From: Gemmatimonadota bacterium
GTDB taxonomy: Bacteria; Gemmatimonadota; Gemmatimonadetes; Gemmatimonadales; Gemmatimonadaceae
Direction of reading: 5' to 3'
Assembly: GCA_003134685.1 (NCBI GenBank)
Contig: PLCA01000005.1
Coordinates: 248,001-312,000, forward strand
DNA: 64,000 bases
Part shown: positions 17,747 through 25,925 of the stretch, piece by piece
Numbering within the stretch: position 1 is the first letter of the stretch
How the letters are laid out: each line of letters begins with the position of its first letter
The notes under the pieces: generated by a model
What the model was told of the DNA's origin: nothing
Databases searched by the model: none
Seen by the model: the letters and a program-made list of their open reading frames with translations, nothing else
Translations under genes and position numbers: made by a program

Positions 17747-18351
17747 CCATTCTCGCCCCAGCGCTCTTCTGCCTCTGTCTGCTCGTCCCCCGCGCGTCAG
17801 TCGCGCAACAGCGCGATAGCGCCCGCGCGGGCATCGCCGCCCCCGTGACGAAGCCGCCGCCACCCGCTGCAACCGATACCCCGAAGCCGCCAATGTCGCC
17901 GCGTCGCGCCTTTCTCAGCTCGCTCCTCGTTCCTGGCTACGCGCAGACAGTCTTCGGTCGCGACCGCGCAGCGATGCTGTTCGCGGTGATCGAGGTCGGG
18001 TCCCTCGGAATGGCCCGCAAGGCCGCACAGGATCTCGCCGAGGCGAAGGCGTTCGCGAATGACAGCATCGTTGCTACGTACAAGGTTGACCCAAACACCG
18101 GCATCGCGATCGTCGATCCGAAGACAGGACTCCCGGTTCCGGATACTTATATCGCCAGCCGCTTCACCCCCGATCGAGTCAAGGCGCGCCGAACGCACTA
18201 TGAGGACTGGATCGCGGCCATCCTGTTCAACCACCTCTTCTCGGGGGCCGACGCATACGTCGCCGCGAATCTCTGGGATTTCAAGACGAATATCGGCGTC
18301 GTAGCCACGCCAACCTCCGCGGGTATTTACGCGTCGCTGAGATTGAGGTGA
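17695..18351 (+). CDS. DUF5683-like secreted/membrane protein whose start lies inside tRNA-Sec
   Basis: The coding frame carries a signal-like hydrophobic segment (ILAPALFCLCLLVPRASVA) followed by a Pro/Thr-rich linker and the core SPRRAFLSSLLVPGYAQ, typical of DUF5683-like proteins with a pair of membrane-associated helices (about residues 80-115 from this start), and a C-terminal membrane-associated GVVATPTSAGIYASLRLR. No ATG/GTG/TTG lies between the tRNA 3' end and the signal sequence. The closest candidate is GTG 17695 in the tRNA variable arm, giving a basic n-region (TLLRRVGWVRF). An in-frame start also exists at 17623 within selD. Function unknown; followed by murI with a 4-bp overlap. 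Confidence 0.6.
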   Translation: MTLLRRVGWVRFPHSPATILAPALFCLCLLVPRASVAQQRDSARAGIAAPVTKPPPPAATDTPKPPMSPRRAFLSSLLVPGYAQTVFGRDRAAMLFAVIEVGSLGMARKAAQDLAEAKAFANDSIVATYKVDPNTGIAIVDPKTGLPVPDTYIASRFTPDRVKARRTHYEDWIAAILFNHLFSGADAYVAANLWDFKTNIGVVATPTSAGIYASLRLR

Positions 18352-19151
18352 GCAACGCCGCGCCGATCGGCGTTTTCGATTCCGGAATGGGCGGCCTTAC
18401 CGTGATGCGCGAAATGATCAGCCAGTTGCCGAACGAGAGCATCATCTACTTCGGCGACACCGCCCGCGTGCCGTACGGCCCCAAGAGTCCGGACACAGTT
18501 CTGAGATACAGTCGGGAGATCACGGCGTTTCTCAAAGGAGAAGGTGTGAAGGCTCTCGTCGTCGCGTGCAACACCGCGACCGCGCACGCGCTTCCAGCTC
18601 TGCGCGAGGAGTTTGATTTCCCCATCATTGGCGTGATCGAGCCTGGCGCCCGAGCGGCCGTCGCCGTGACAAAGACCAAACGGGTCGGAGTGATCGGAAC
18701 TGCGGGAACGATCAAGTCGCGCGCGTACGAGAAGGAGATCAGGAGCCTTCTGCCCGACGCGGCAGTTACGGCCCAGGCCTGCGCTCTTTTCGTGCCGCTG
18801 GTCGAGGAAGGCTGGCTCGACAGCGAGGTCACGCGCGCCATCGCCCGCAACTATCTGGCACCGCTGGTCTCGGCCGATGTCGACACGCTGGTTCTCGGAT
18901 GCACCCACTACCCCCTCATGAAAACGGTGATCGGGAATGTCGTAGGGCGCGATGTGAGATTGATCGACAGCGCGCACGAGACAGCGCGGCAGGCGGGCGA
19001 AGTTCTGCGGGCGGACGGTCTGGAGAACACGACGCCCAACGGCGCGCGTTATCGGTTCATCGCCTCCGATGCGCCCGATACGTTCCTGGCGCTCGGCCAG
19101 ATCTTTCTCGGGTCAGCGATTGATCGAGTTGAGACGCTTACTCTGGGCTGA
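18348..19151 (+). CDS. murI: Glutamate racemase
   Basis: 267 aa from GTG 18348. MurI supplies D-Glu for peptidoglycan. N-terminal IGVFDSGMGGLTVMREM; the two catalytic Cys motifs are VACNTATAHALP and LGCTHYPLM; the substrate loop FGDTARVPYGPKS is intact. The last 39 bp overlap the convergent phosphoesterase gene. Confidence 0.97.
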   Translation: MSNAAPIGVFDSGMGGLTVMREMISQLPNESIIYFGDTARVPYGPKSPDTVLRYSREITAFLKGEGVKALVVACNTATAHALPALREEFDFPIIGVIEPGARAAVAVTKTKRVGVIGTAGTIKSRAYEKEIRSLLPDAAVTAQACALFVPLVEEGWLDSEVTRAIARNYLAPLVSADVDTLVLGCTHYPLMKTVIGNVVGRDVRLIDSAHETARQAGEVLRADGLENTTPNGARYRFIASDAPDTFLALGQIFLGSAIDRVETLTLG

Positions 19152-19871
19152 TCCGTCCCACTCTCGTAGCTCGATGGCTTCGTCTGTGATCTTGAGGAAC
19201 GTGGGCGCATCGAGCCAGGAGCCGGCGTTCCCGAAAACGCCACCACTACCCATCCGCTCGAGGGCCGCGACGTGGGAGTGTCCGTACACGAGCAGGTCGA
19301 GATCCTTCGCGCTCTCCAGTTGTTGCTTCGCGTAAGCCCGCAGCCCGCGACCCTCGTCCTTCGCGCGATAGGTTCTGCTCGCGTTGGAGCTGCCTTGAGC
19401 GACCTTGCTGGCCCAGTCAGGGTGCAGCATCCGAAATGCCCTGATGGCGAGCGGATGGCGCATGACCGGACGAATCATGCGGTAACCGCGATCTTCGCGG
19501 TCGCGCAGACCGTCGCCGTGCTCGATCCGCACTCTCCAGCCGGCGACCGTGCCCTCCCACGGGCCGACGATGTAGCTGACGCCGACGTCTTCGCGCAGCA
19601 CGTCGCCGCCCCAGCAGTCGTGGTTGCCCGCGACCCAGAGGATATCCACGCCTGAATCTTTGAGCTCGGCGAGCGCCGCCAGCGCCCGAAAGCTGCGGCG
19701 TGGAATCACCGTCTTCCACTCGAACCAGAAGTCGAAGAGATCGCCATTGATGATCAGCGACTTGGCGTCTCCGGCGAGCCCGCGCAGAAACGACACGAAC
19801 GATCGCTCGATTTGGGGGCTGGCGACGCCCAGGTGCGCGTCCGACACGATGTAGCAGGGGGCGTTGAGCAC
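19113..19871 (-). CDS. lpxH: UDP-2,3-diacylglucosamine pyrophosphatase-like metallophosphoesterase
   Basis: 252 aa. LpxH-type enzymes cleave UDP-2,3-diacylglucosamine to lipid X in lipid A synthesis at the inner membrane. The calcineurin-like metal motifs are all present: SDAHLG, INGDLFDFWFEW, VAGNHDCWGG, IEHGD and VYGHSHVA. The FDFWFEW stretch and overall length fit the LpxH/YbbF branch, not general phosphoesterases; the LpxH insertion cap is plausible at residues ~115-160. Gene symbol is by family; LpxG-like alternatives exist. Confidence 0.75.
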   Translation of the reverse strand: MLNAPCYIVSDAHLGVASPQIERSFVSFLRGLAGDAKSLIINGDLFDFWFEWKTVIPRRSFRALAALAELKDSGVDILWVAGNHDCWGGDVLREDVGVSYIVGPWEGTVAGWRVRIEHGDGLRDREDRGYRMIRPVMRHPLAIRAFRMLHPDWASKVAQGSSNASRTYRAKDEGRGLRAYAKQQLESAKDLDLLVYGHSHVAALERMGSGGVFGNAGSWLDAPTFLKITDEAIELREWDGSAQSKRLNSINR

Positions 19872-19942
19872 GGTTCAACTTAGCGCTGGGAGGCAGGCTT
19901 TACAAAGCATCCCGGCCGGGGCATTTTCGCTTTTCCCTTCAC

Positions 19943-20371
19943 ATGACATCCCATTCCAATCGCGGGACGGCTCACACCGTCGAGTTCCGGGTCCGTTACG
20001 CCGAGACCGACCAGATGCAGGTGGTGTATCATTCCAACTATCTGATCTGGTGCGAGATCGGGCGCACTGAATTCATTCGCGCGCTGGGAACACCGTACGC
20101 CGAGCTTGAGAGGCAGAACGTCACGCTGGCCGTGGTCGAGGCCAGCCTTCGTTTCCAATCCGCCGCGCGCTACGACAACTTGATTCGCGTGACCACCACC
20201 ATCAGCGATGTGAGGTCGCGCACGATCACGTTCGATTACGTGATCAGCAACGCGGAAACGGGGGAGCGCCTCGTGACGGCGTCGACGAAGCTTGCTTCGC
20301 TCACGCGCGATTCTCGACTCACTACATTGCCCGAATCACTTCGCAAGGTACTAAAGGATGCGGCTTCGTAA
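19943..20371 (+). CDS. YbgC-type acyl-CoA thioesterase (hot-dog fold)
   Basis: 142 aa. The motif RVRYAETDQMQVVYHSNYLIWCEIGRTEF splits into the usual YAETDQMQVVYHSNY active-site segment, with the Asp in TDQM and Tyr/His following. Such enzymes hydrolyse acyl-CoA or acyl-ACP in the cytoplasm and often accompany the tol-pal system, which is not seen here. ATG 19943; the stop overlaps the following gene's start by 14 bp, suggesting coupling. Confidence 0.85.
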   Translation: MTSHSNRGTAHTVEFRVRYAETDQMQVVYHSNYLIWCEIGRTEFIRALGTPYAELERQNVTLAVVEASLRFQSAARYDNLIRVTTTISDVRSRTITFDYVISNAETGERLVTASTKLASLTRDSRLTTLPESLRKVLKDAAS

Positions 20372-22436
20372 GCATTTCGCTGTAACTCTCCTGCTGATCG
20401 GAATTTCCGCCAGCGCTCACGCCCAGGCGCTGCCACCGGCTGTCGGCGCTCGCGAGGTGAATCTTTACGCACGGATTCTCGCGATGACCGACACACGCCA
20501 GCTCGACACGGCGCTAATCGATCGCGCTCTCGCGAGCAAGTGGCGTCCCATGCGCGCGGCGGCAGCTCTCGCCATCGGCCAGGTCGGCACTGAGCCCGGA
20601 ATGGCGGGCGCACCACGCCTTCGCGCATTGCTCAAGGATGGCGACCTGACAGTCGCCGCCAACGCGGCTTATGCGCTCGGACTGTTGAGGGATACGGCGT
20701 CCATTGCTGATCTAGGGGCGACGCTCGCGCTCAATCATGAAGTGGCGCGCGAAGCGGCGTGGGCACTGGGCGAGATCGGTGCACCCGCGCGCGCGGCAAT
20801 CACGACGGCCCTGAGAACCGGTCACGATCACGACACTGCGATCCAGCTGCTGCTCGCGGCGTCGAAGCTGCGTCCGGTGCCGCTCGCGGAGGTCAGCCCA
20901 TATCTGAGAGAGGCGCATCCGTCGGTGGTGTGGGCGGCAGCCTACGCGATTGCGCGCACCCGCGCGCCTGGTGGAGTGCGTGAGCTGATCGACCTCGAGG
21001 CCTCGCCTGCAATGAGCGCGCGACCCCAGAACCCCGAGCGTTCGCTCGAGATGTCGGCGCCGTACACCGACTCGCTGAGCGGAAATCAGCGCGCCCGGGC
21101 CGAGATTGCGCGAGGCATCGCCAAATCTGCCGCCGGGGATTCGCTTGGCCCGAAGGCACTAGCTGTTCTCGCTCGGCTGGTTGGTGACATCGATCCACAC
21201 GTCCGCATCAACGCCGTCCGATCTCTCGGCACGTACGGTCCGCAGGCAAAGGCATCTCTCATTTACGCGACACGGGACTACGACCCGAACGTGAGAATCG
21301 CGGCGGCGCAGAGCTTCGGAACCGTTCTGTCAAAAGATGCTATCGAGTTTCCGACGCTGTGGGCTGCGGACACTTCGATCGCCTTTCGGTCATCGCTGCT
21401 GGCATCAGCCGCGCAGGCTGGCCTGCGGCCGGCGGAGCTGACTGAGTGGGCGTCGAGCCCGGACTGGCGGCTCCGCGCAGCGGTTGCGTCGGCGGCTGGC
21501 GACACGATCGCTCGTGCGTTTGCGATCGCGCGCGCCGCTCCACTGACGCGAGATCCCGATCCGAGAGTGCGCGAAGCGGCATACGCGGCGCTCGTTCCGC
21601 CGACGACGATGCCCCTCGAGGACAGCGTCCACGCTCTCCTCGTAAGCGGCCTTCGGGATCCCGACTTCTACGTGCGCGCAATTGTAATCGGCACGCTCGC
21701 TGATCGGCCGTCCGTGGTCGACCTCGCGGCTGTTCTTGCCAGCTACAGTCAGGCAGGTCGTGATTCGGCGAACGACGCGAGGCTGGCGGCGATACAGTAC
21801 GTCGGCGCCCTCTGGAAAAAAGACAGCAGCTCACTCAATCCGACGTGGCGCGCTCAGCTCGCCGGGACACCAGTGCCGGCCGATCCCCTCGAGCGGGCCG
21901 CTGGAAAAGCGGTACCCGTCTGGTCGAGGTGGGGAAACGTCGCGCCAACGGCACGGCCGATTGGATGGTACGAAGGAGTGGTGCGCGGGGTCGTGATGCC
22001 GGCGTACGTCGGGAAGTCGGTGAACGCGACGATCAACACCGTGCGCGGAGCCATTCGTCTCGAGCTGTTCGGCACCGACGCTCCGATCACTGTATGGAAC
22101 TTTCTCAGCCTCGCGCGGTCTGGATACTATCGCAACACGCGCTTTCACCGCGTGGTTCCAAACTTCGTTGCTCAGGATGGAGACCCACGTAATGATGGAA
22201 ACGGCGGTCCCGGCTACGCGATACGTGACGAGATGAATCGTCGCCGGTATGAGCGCGGGGCAGTCGGCATGGCTCTCTCCGGACCCGATACCGGCGGCAG
22301 CCAGTATTTCATAACTCACTCGCCACAGCCGCACCTCGACGGACACTACACGGTCTTCGGCAGGGTCATTCGCGGATACGATGTGCTGGATAAGCTCGTC
22401 CAGGGCGACCTGATTACGCGCATCGATCCCAACTGA
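20358..22436 (+). CDS. Exported HEAT-repeat protein fused to a cyclophilin-type peptidyl-prolyl isomerase
   Basis: 692 aa. A signal peptide (KHFAVTLLLIGISASAHAQ) is followed by about 500 residues of repeated helical pairs (RAAAALAIGQVGTEPG, ANAAYALGLLRDTASI, EAAWALGEIG, HVRINAVRSLGTYGPQ) that read as HEAT/PBS-lyase repeats. The last ~135 residues form a cyclophilin: TVRGAIRLELFGTDAPITVW, RNTRFHRVVPNFVAQDGDP and SGPDTGGSQYFITHSPQPHL, with the catalytic Arg in RFHRV. It probably acts in the periplasm as a folding factor with a protein-binding solenoid. Confidence 0.9.
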   Translation: MRLRKHFAVTLLLIGISASAHAQALPPAVGAREVNLYARILAMTDTRQLDTALIDRALASKWRPMRAAAALAIGQVGTEPGMAGAPRLRALLKDGDLTVAANAAYALGLLRDTASIADLGATLALNHEVAREAAWALGEIGAPARAAITTALRTGHDHDTAIQLLLAASKLRPVPLAEVSPYLREAHPSVVWAAAYAIARTRAPGGVRELIDLEASPAMSARPQNPERSLEMSAPYTDSLSGNQRARAEIARGIAKSAAGDSLGPKALAVLARLVGDIDPHVRINAVRSLGTYGPQAKASLIYATRDYDPNVRIAAAQSFGTVLSKDAIEFPTLWAADTSIAFRSSLLASAAQAGLRPAELTEWASSPDWRLRAAVASAAGDTIARAFAIARAAPLTRDPDPRVREAAYAALVPPTTMPLEDSVHALLVSGLRDPDFYVRAIVIGTLADRPSVVDLAAVLASYSQAGRDSANDARLAAIQYVGALWKKDSSSLNPTWRAQLAGTPVPADPLERAAGKAVPVWSRWGNVAPTARPIGWYEGVVRGVVMPAYVGKSVNATINTVRGAIRLELFGTDAPITVWNFLSLARSGYYRNTRFHRVVPNFVAQDGDPRNDGNGGPGYAIRDEMNRRRYERGAVGMALSGPDTGGSQYFITHSPQPHLDGHYTVFGRVIRGYDVLDKLVQGDLITRIDPN

Positions 22437-22458
22437 AACGACTCGCCGCATTTCGACG

Positions 22459-23088
22459 ATGAAAATCCGCATACTCTTCTCTCTCATGGTTGCCGCGGTC
22501 CTTGGGTGCGTACCATCCGCCGCGCCGCTCAAGGGAGTCCCGGCGCCGGATCGGACACTTCCGTCTTTGTCGCTACCGCTTGGGCACCGTCACCTCGTGT
22601 TCAAGTGGGAATATCAGGAAGGGGAGATTGCGGCCCGCGGCGATGGTTCCGTGCGCACCGCCGCCCCGGACAGCGCGCGACTGGACTTCTTCCTCGGCGG
22701 CGGACTCGGAGCCGGAGCGGCTGTGCTTATCGGTGACTCGTTGCGATCAGCCCACGCCGAGCTCGCGCGCCGCTACATTCCCCCGTCGCCCATGATGTGG
22801 GCGGTACTCGGCCGGCTCGCGATTCCACCTCTTCCGGACACCGTGGTTCGCATAGACGGCGATCTGCTCCGGGCCGACGTCGGGAGTCCGGTGCAGTGGA
22901 GAGTAGGCATTCGTGGTGACACGCTGGTCGAGCTCCAGCACATCTCTGGTGGAAAAATCATTGAAAGCATCACGCGCGGAGCCAATGGAGTGCTCACTTA
23001 TGAGGCACCTGGGGCGAGGCGTCGGCTCGAGCTTACGTTTCTGCGGGACCAACCTGGATCTTTCGATGCGTCGATTTGGGGTTTATAG
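22459..23088 (+). CDS. Putative lipoprotein of unknown function
   Basis: 209 aa. N-terminal MKIRILFSLMVAAVLGC is a lipobox-bearing signal (cleavage before Cys17), so the protein is probably a lipid-anchored envelope component. The body is beta-rich with pairs such as HLVFKWEYQEGEIAARGDG and KIIESITRGANGVLTYEAP, resembling outer-membrane lipoprotein carrier-like folds, but no family is assigned. It overlaps the LptE-like gene by 23 bp. Confidence 0.7.
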   Translation: MKIRILFSLMVAAVLGCVPSAAPLKGVPAPDRTLPSLSLPLGHRHLVFKWEYQEGEIAARGDGSVRTAAPDSARLDFFLGGGLGAGAAVLIGDSLRSAHAELARRYIPPSPMMWAVLGRLAIPPLPDTVVRIDGDLLRADVGSPVQWRVGIRGDTLVELQHISGGKIIESITRGANGVLTYEAPGARRRLELTFLRDQPGSFDASIWGL

Positions 23089-23560
23089 TGTTGTCCTGGT
23101 TGCGCTGAACGCCTGCATCCCGTACGGCTTTACGGGAGGCGGGCTGCCCTCTCACATAAGGACGGTTGCGATCGTTCCTTTCGAGAACCAGACTGCGACA
23201 CCAGAACTGCCCCGCGAGCTCACTGAAGCTCTCCGCACCCAACTTCACGATCGCCTCGGGTTGCGGGACGCATCTGAGTCCAAGGCGGGCGCGATCGTCC
23301 GCGGGACCATCCAGCGGTACGAGACCGATATTCCCATCGGATTCAGCGCCGACAATAGACAGACGACTACGGCGAAGCGCATGCTGCAGCTCGTCGTCGA
23401 CATCGAGATGATCGATCAGGTGAGCGGAAAGACCCTCTGGCAGCGTAAGGGCTTGCTCGCCGAGGGGCAGTACGAGGAACGCGGTGAGCCTGCCGGCAGA
23501 AAGGTGGCGATCGACCGGATCGTGAACAGCCTGATCGAAGGCGCGCAGTCGCAATGGTGA
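23066..23560 (+). CDS. lptE: LptE-like LPS assembly lipoprotein
   Basis: About 164 aa from ATG 23066, chosen because the signal MRRFGVYSVVLVALNAC with a lipobox-like Cys starts there. LptE forms the plug of the LptD outer-membrane LPS translocon. Family features: GYSF-like CIPYGFTGGGLPSHI, VAIVPFENQTATPELPRELT, and the stretch AGAIVRGTIQRYETD. The sequence is divergent, as usual for LptE, so the call rests on the lipobox, length and this pattern. Confidence 0.75.
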   Translation: MRRFGVYSVVLVALNACIPYGFTGGGLPSHIRTVAIVPFENQTATPELPRELTEALRTQLHDRLGLRDASESKAGAIVRGTIQRYETDIPIGFSADNRQTTTAKRMLQLVVDIEMIDQVSGKTLWQRKGLLAEGQYEERGEPAGRKVAIDRIVNSLIEGAQSQW

Positions 23561-23907
23561 ATCGCCGCGGAGAGAGCAGGCTCGGTTGTCTGCTCCCTGT
23601 GCTGATTCTCGCGGTGGCGGGCTATTTCGCGGTCGATTTCGGCGAGGCGTATTTCCACTTTTGGCAGTTCAAGGATGCGATGGGTCAGGAGGCGAGGTTC
23701 TCGTCGGACAAGACGGACGCCCAGATCACCACTCGCTTGTCAGCGCTGGCGGACACTCTCCAGCTTCCACCAGGCGCGGAGCTGATCACCATCGAGAGGA
23801 CGCCGACCACCATCACCATTTCGAGCGACTATGACGAAGTCATAAAGCTTCCGCTCAAGAAAGAACGGGTCATTCATTTCCACCCATCGGTTGAGAGCAG
23901 ACTCTGA
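23554..23907 (+). CDS. Small single-pass membrane protein
   Basis: 117 aa. Start ATG overlaps the lptE-like stop by 7 bp. N-terminal basic residues, one TM helix (LGCLLPVLILAVAGYFAV), then a soluble domain ending in [10 protein letters not shown] with alternating beta-type residues (ELITIERTPTTITISSDYDE). No family recognised. Its context between an LptE-like and a heptose adenylyltransferase gene suggests an envelope role. Confidence 0.65.
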   Translation: MVNRRGESRLGCLLPVLILAVAGYFAVDFGEAYFHFWQFKDAMGQEARFSSDKTDAQITTRLSALADTLQLPPGAELITIERTPTTITISSDYDEVIKLPLKKERVIHFHPSVESRL

Positions 23908-24386
23908 AGCCTCGAGATCCCGCGACGAAGATTGCGACATGGGCGGAGGCCGAGCGGTGGAGAGCTGGAAGAAAGGGTCGGGTAGCGTTCACCAATGGCG
24001 TGTTCGACCTGCTTCATCCCGGCCACATCGACATCCTCACCGTCGCACGCAATACCGCGGACGCACTCGTCGTCGGCGTCAACAGCGATGAATCCGTGCG
24101 CCGTCTCAAGGGCCCCACGCGCCCAGTGCGCAGCGACGCCGAGCGCGCTTACGTGTTGGCGGCGCTCGAGTGCGTGGATCTCGTCGTAATTTTTCCCGAT
24201 GACACGCCGCTCAATCTCGTCAGGCATCTCAAACCCGACGTGATCGTCAAGGGCGGTGATTATTCGGAAGACACGATCGTTGGCGCGACAGAAGTGAAGA
24301 GCTGGGGAGGGCGCGTCGTGGTGGTGCCCCTCACTCCCGGCCATTCGACTACAGCCATTATTCGGAAGCTCAGTGAAAACAGTTAA
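23904..24386 (+). CDS. rfaE2: D-glycero-beta-D-manno-heptose 1-phosphate adenylyltransferase domain, probable CTG start
   Basis: Adenylyltransferase of ADP-heptose synthesis for LPS core. The nucleotidyltransferase motif reads [18 protein letters not shown] with the HxGH signature, and the family's conserved upstream helix reads [12 protein letters not shown]. That segment is upstream of the first canonical start (GTG 24000), which would cut inside the nucleotide-binding loop. The frame opens after a stop at 23892-23894 and holds only non-canonical starts: CTG 23904, overlapping the previous stop (CTGA), or ATT 23931. Later motifs VKGGDYSED and [12 protein letters not shown] are intact. Confidence 0.85.
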   Translation: MKPRDPATKIATWAEAERWRAGRKGRVAFTNGVFDLLHPGHIDILTVARNTADALVVGVNSDESVRRLKGPTRPVRSDAERAYVLAALECVDLVVIFPDDTPLNLVRHLKPDVIVKGGDYSEDTIVGATEVKSWGGRVVVVPLTPGHSTTAIIRKLSENS

Positions 24387-25098
24387 AGCGAACCGTGTTG
24401 GACGCAGCGTCTCGGACCTCCGGCCGATCACATTCGAGCGCGGCGTTGCGCCCTACGCCGAAGGCTCGTGTCTCATAATCTTCGGCGCGACCCGTGTGTT
24501 GTGCACGGCATCGGTCGAAGACGGGGTTCCGGGCTGGAAGCGGGGCAAAGGCGAGGGTTGGCTCACCGCTGAATACGCGATGCTCCCGCGCGCGACCCGG
24601 ACTCGGACGTCTCGTGAGCGCGCGCAGCTGGGCGGGCGCACTCAGGAGATTCAACGCCTGATCGGCCGCAGCGTCCGTGCCATGCTCGACGATTTCAAGT
24701 TCGGAGAGTTCACGGTCAAGCTCGATTGCGACGTCCTCGTCGCCGACGGAGGAACTCGCACCGCCGCGATCACCGGCGCATCGGTCGCGATCGTGGATGC
24801 GTTCGACTGGATGGTCGAGACAGGCAAGATCGTTCAGACGCCGATCAAGCGACGCGTGGCCGCCGTCAGCGTAGGAGTGATTGACGGAGAGGCTCGGCTC
24901 GATCTCGACTACGACGAAGACGTGCGGGCCGAGGTCGACATGAACGTGGTGATGAGCAGCGAAGGAAAATTCGTGGAAGTGCAGGGGACGGGCGAGCACG
25001 GGACATTCGATCGCGCGCAGCTCGACCAGCTTCTGGAGCTGGCGATATCCGGGATCCGCTCCCTCGACGCCGCTCAGATAAAAGCGCTATCGGAGTGA
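24373..25098 (+). CDS. rph: Ribonuclease PH
   Basis: 241 aa from GTG 24373. RNase PH is a phosphorolytic 3'-5' exoribonuclease that trims tRNA 3' ends. Signatures: [34 protein letters not shown], the phosphate-site [38 protein letters not shown] and [20 protein letters not shown]. It overlaps the upstream gene by 14 bp and rdgB by 4 bp; rph-rdgB is a common pair. Confidence 0.97.
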   Translation: MKTVKANRVGRSVSDLRPITFERGVAPYAEGSCLIIFGATRVLCTASVEDGVPGWKRGKGEGWLTAEYAMLPRATRTRTSRERAQLGGRTQEIQRLIGRSVRAMLDDFKFGEFTVKLDCDVLVADGGTRTAAITGASVAIVDAFDWMVETGKIVQTPIKRRVAAVSVGVIDGEARLDLDYDEDVRAEVDMNVVMSSEGKFVEVQGTGEHGTFDRAQLDQLLELAISGIRSLDAAQIKALSE

Positions 25099-25745
25099 TT
25101 AGGAGGCGTTTCCTTCTGGCGACGCGGAGCGAGGGAAAGCTGCGCGAGCTGCGGGAGATCTTTTCGGAGTTCGGAATCGAGGCAGTTGATCTCGCGACGC
25201 TCGGAATTCCGGAGACCGCGCGCGAGAGCAGCCTCGAGGAGTTCGAGACATTCGAGGAAAACGCGCTCGCCAAGGCGCGCCACTTCTTCGAAGTATCGGG
25301 CGGCATTCCGACATTTGGCGACGACTCCGGAATGTGCGTCCATGCGTTGGGCGGCGAGCCAGGCGTCTACAGCAAGCGTTGGTCCGGTCGCGAAGATCTC
25401 GAACGCGCAGCGCTGGACGCGGCGAACAACGCGAAACTCACGACCCGTATGCGCGAGGCGAGAGCGGATCAGGGAGGCCGGTTTACAGATGCCGCGAGCT
25501 ACGTCTCAGTTGCAGCGTTCAAGGATGCGGGAGGCGAGCTAACGCGCCGGGGAGAAATCGAAGGGCGAGTGATCGAGAGTCCGCGTGGCACCGGTGGTTT
25601 CGGCTACGATCCGTATTTCGAGGCGCCGGAATTGGGTGGCACATTTGCCGAATCATCGATCAAGAACACCGCGGCAGGCAGCCACCGCGCTCGCGCGTTC
25701 CGCGCACTACTCGGCGCGTTGCGCGCGGAAGGCCGGCTGGAGTAA
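25095..25745 (+). CDS. rdgB: XTP/dITP pyrophosphatase (RdgB/HAM1)
   Basis: 216 aa from GTG 25095. It removes non-canonical purine NTPs. [18 protein letters not shown] is the N-terminal signature, [11 protein letters not shown] holds the catalytic and binding residues, and [18 protein letters not shown] plus [11 protein letters not shown] are characteristic. Start GTG is four bases inside rph. Last chromosomal gene before tRNA-Pro. Confidence 0.96.
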   Translation: MIRRRFLLATRSEGKLRELREIFSEFGIEAVDLATLGIPETARESSLEEFETFEENALAKARHFFEVSGGIPTFGDDSGMCVHALGGEPGVYSKRWSGREDLERAALDAANNAKLTTRMREARADQGGRFTDAASYVSVAAFKDAGGELTRRGEIEGRVIESPRGTGGFGYDPYFEAPELGGTFAESSIKNTAAGSHRARAFRALLGALRAEGRLE

Positions 25746-25758
25746 CTTGCGTTCACCT

Positions 25759-25832
25759 CGGGGCGTAGCGTAGCCCGGTATCGCGCCTGCTTTGGGAGCA
25801 GGAGGTCCCCGGTTCAAATCCGGGCGCCCCGA
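25759..25832 (+). tRNA. tRNA-Pro (UGG), island integration site
   Basis: 74 nt without an encoded CCA. Acceptor pairs CGGGGCG with CGCCCCG, discriminator A at 25832. The anticodon stem CCTGC/GCAGG encloses loop TTTGGGA, giving anticodon TGG; T-stem CCCGG/CCGGG with loop TTCAAAT. A tyrosine recombinase gene starts 94 bp downstream, the typical arrangement when the element uses the tRNA 3' end as attB. Confidence 0.96.
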
Positions 25833-25925
25833 CTATGTAACTCACGGCTCGACACGTTCTTGCGTGATCGGGCCGTTTTGCATCCCGAAACCGATTATTA
25901 GTTTCGTTAACAGTTTGTACCGTGT
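25833..25925. other. Left junction region between tRNA-Pro and the integrase gene
   Basis: 93 bp with no gene. It contains a six-bp inverted repeat CGAAAC (25886-25891) and GTTTCG (25901-25906) that could be an integrase arm or core binding site. The crossover point, expected in the tRNA 3' half, cannot be fixed because no second copy of the tRNA 3' end was noticed in the window. Confidence 0.4.
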
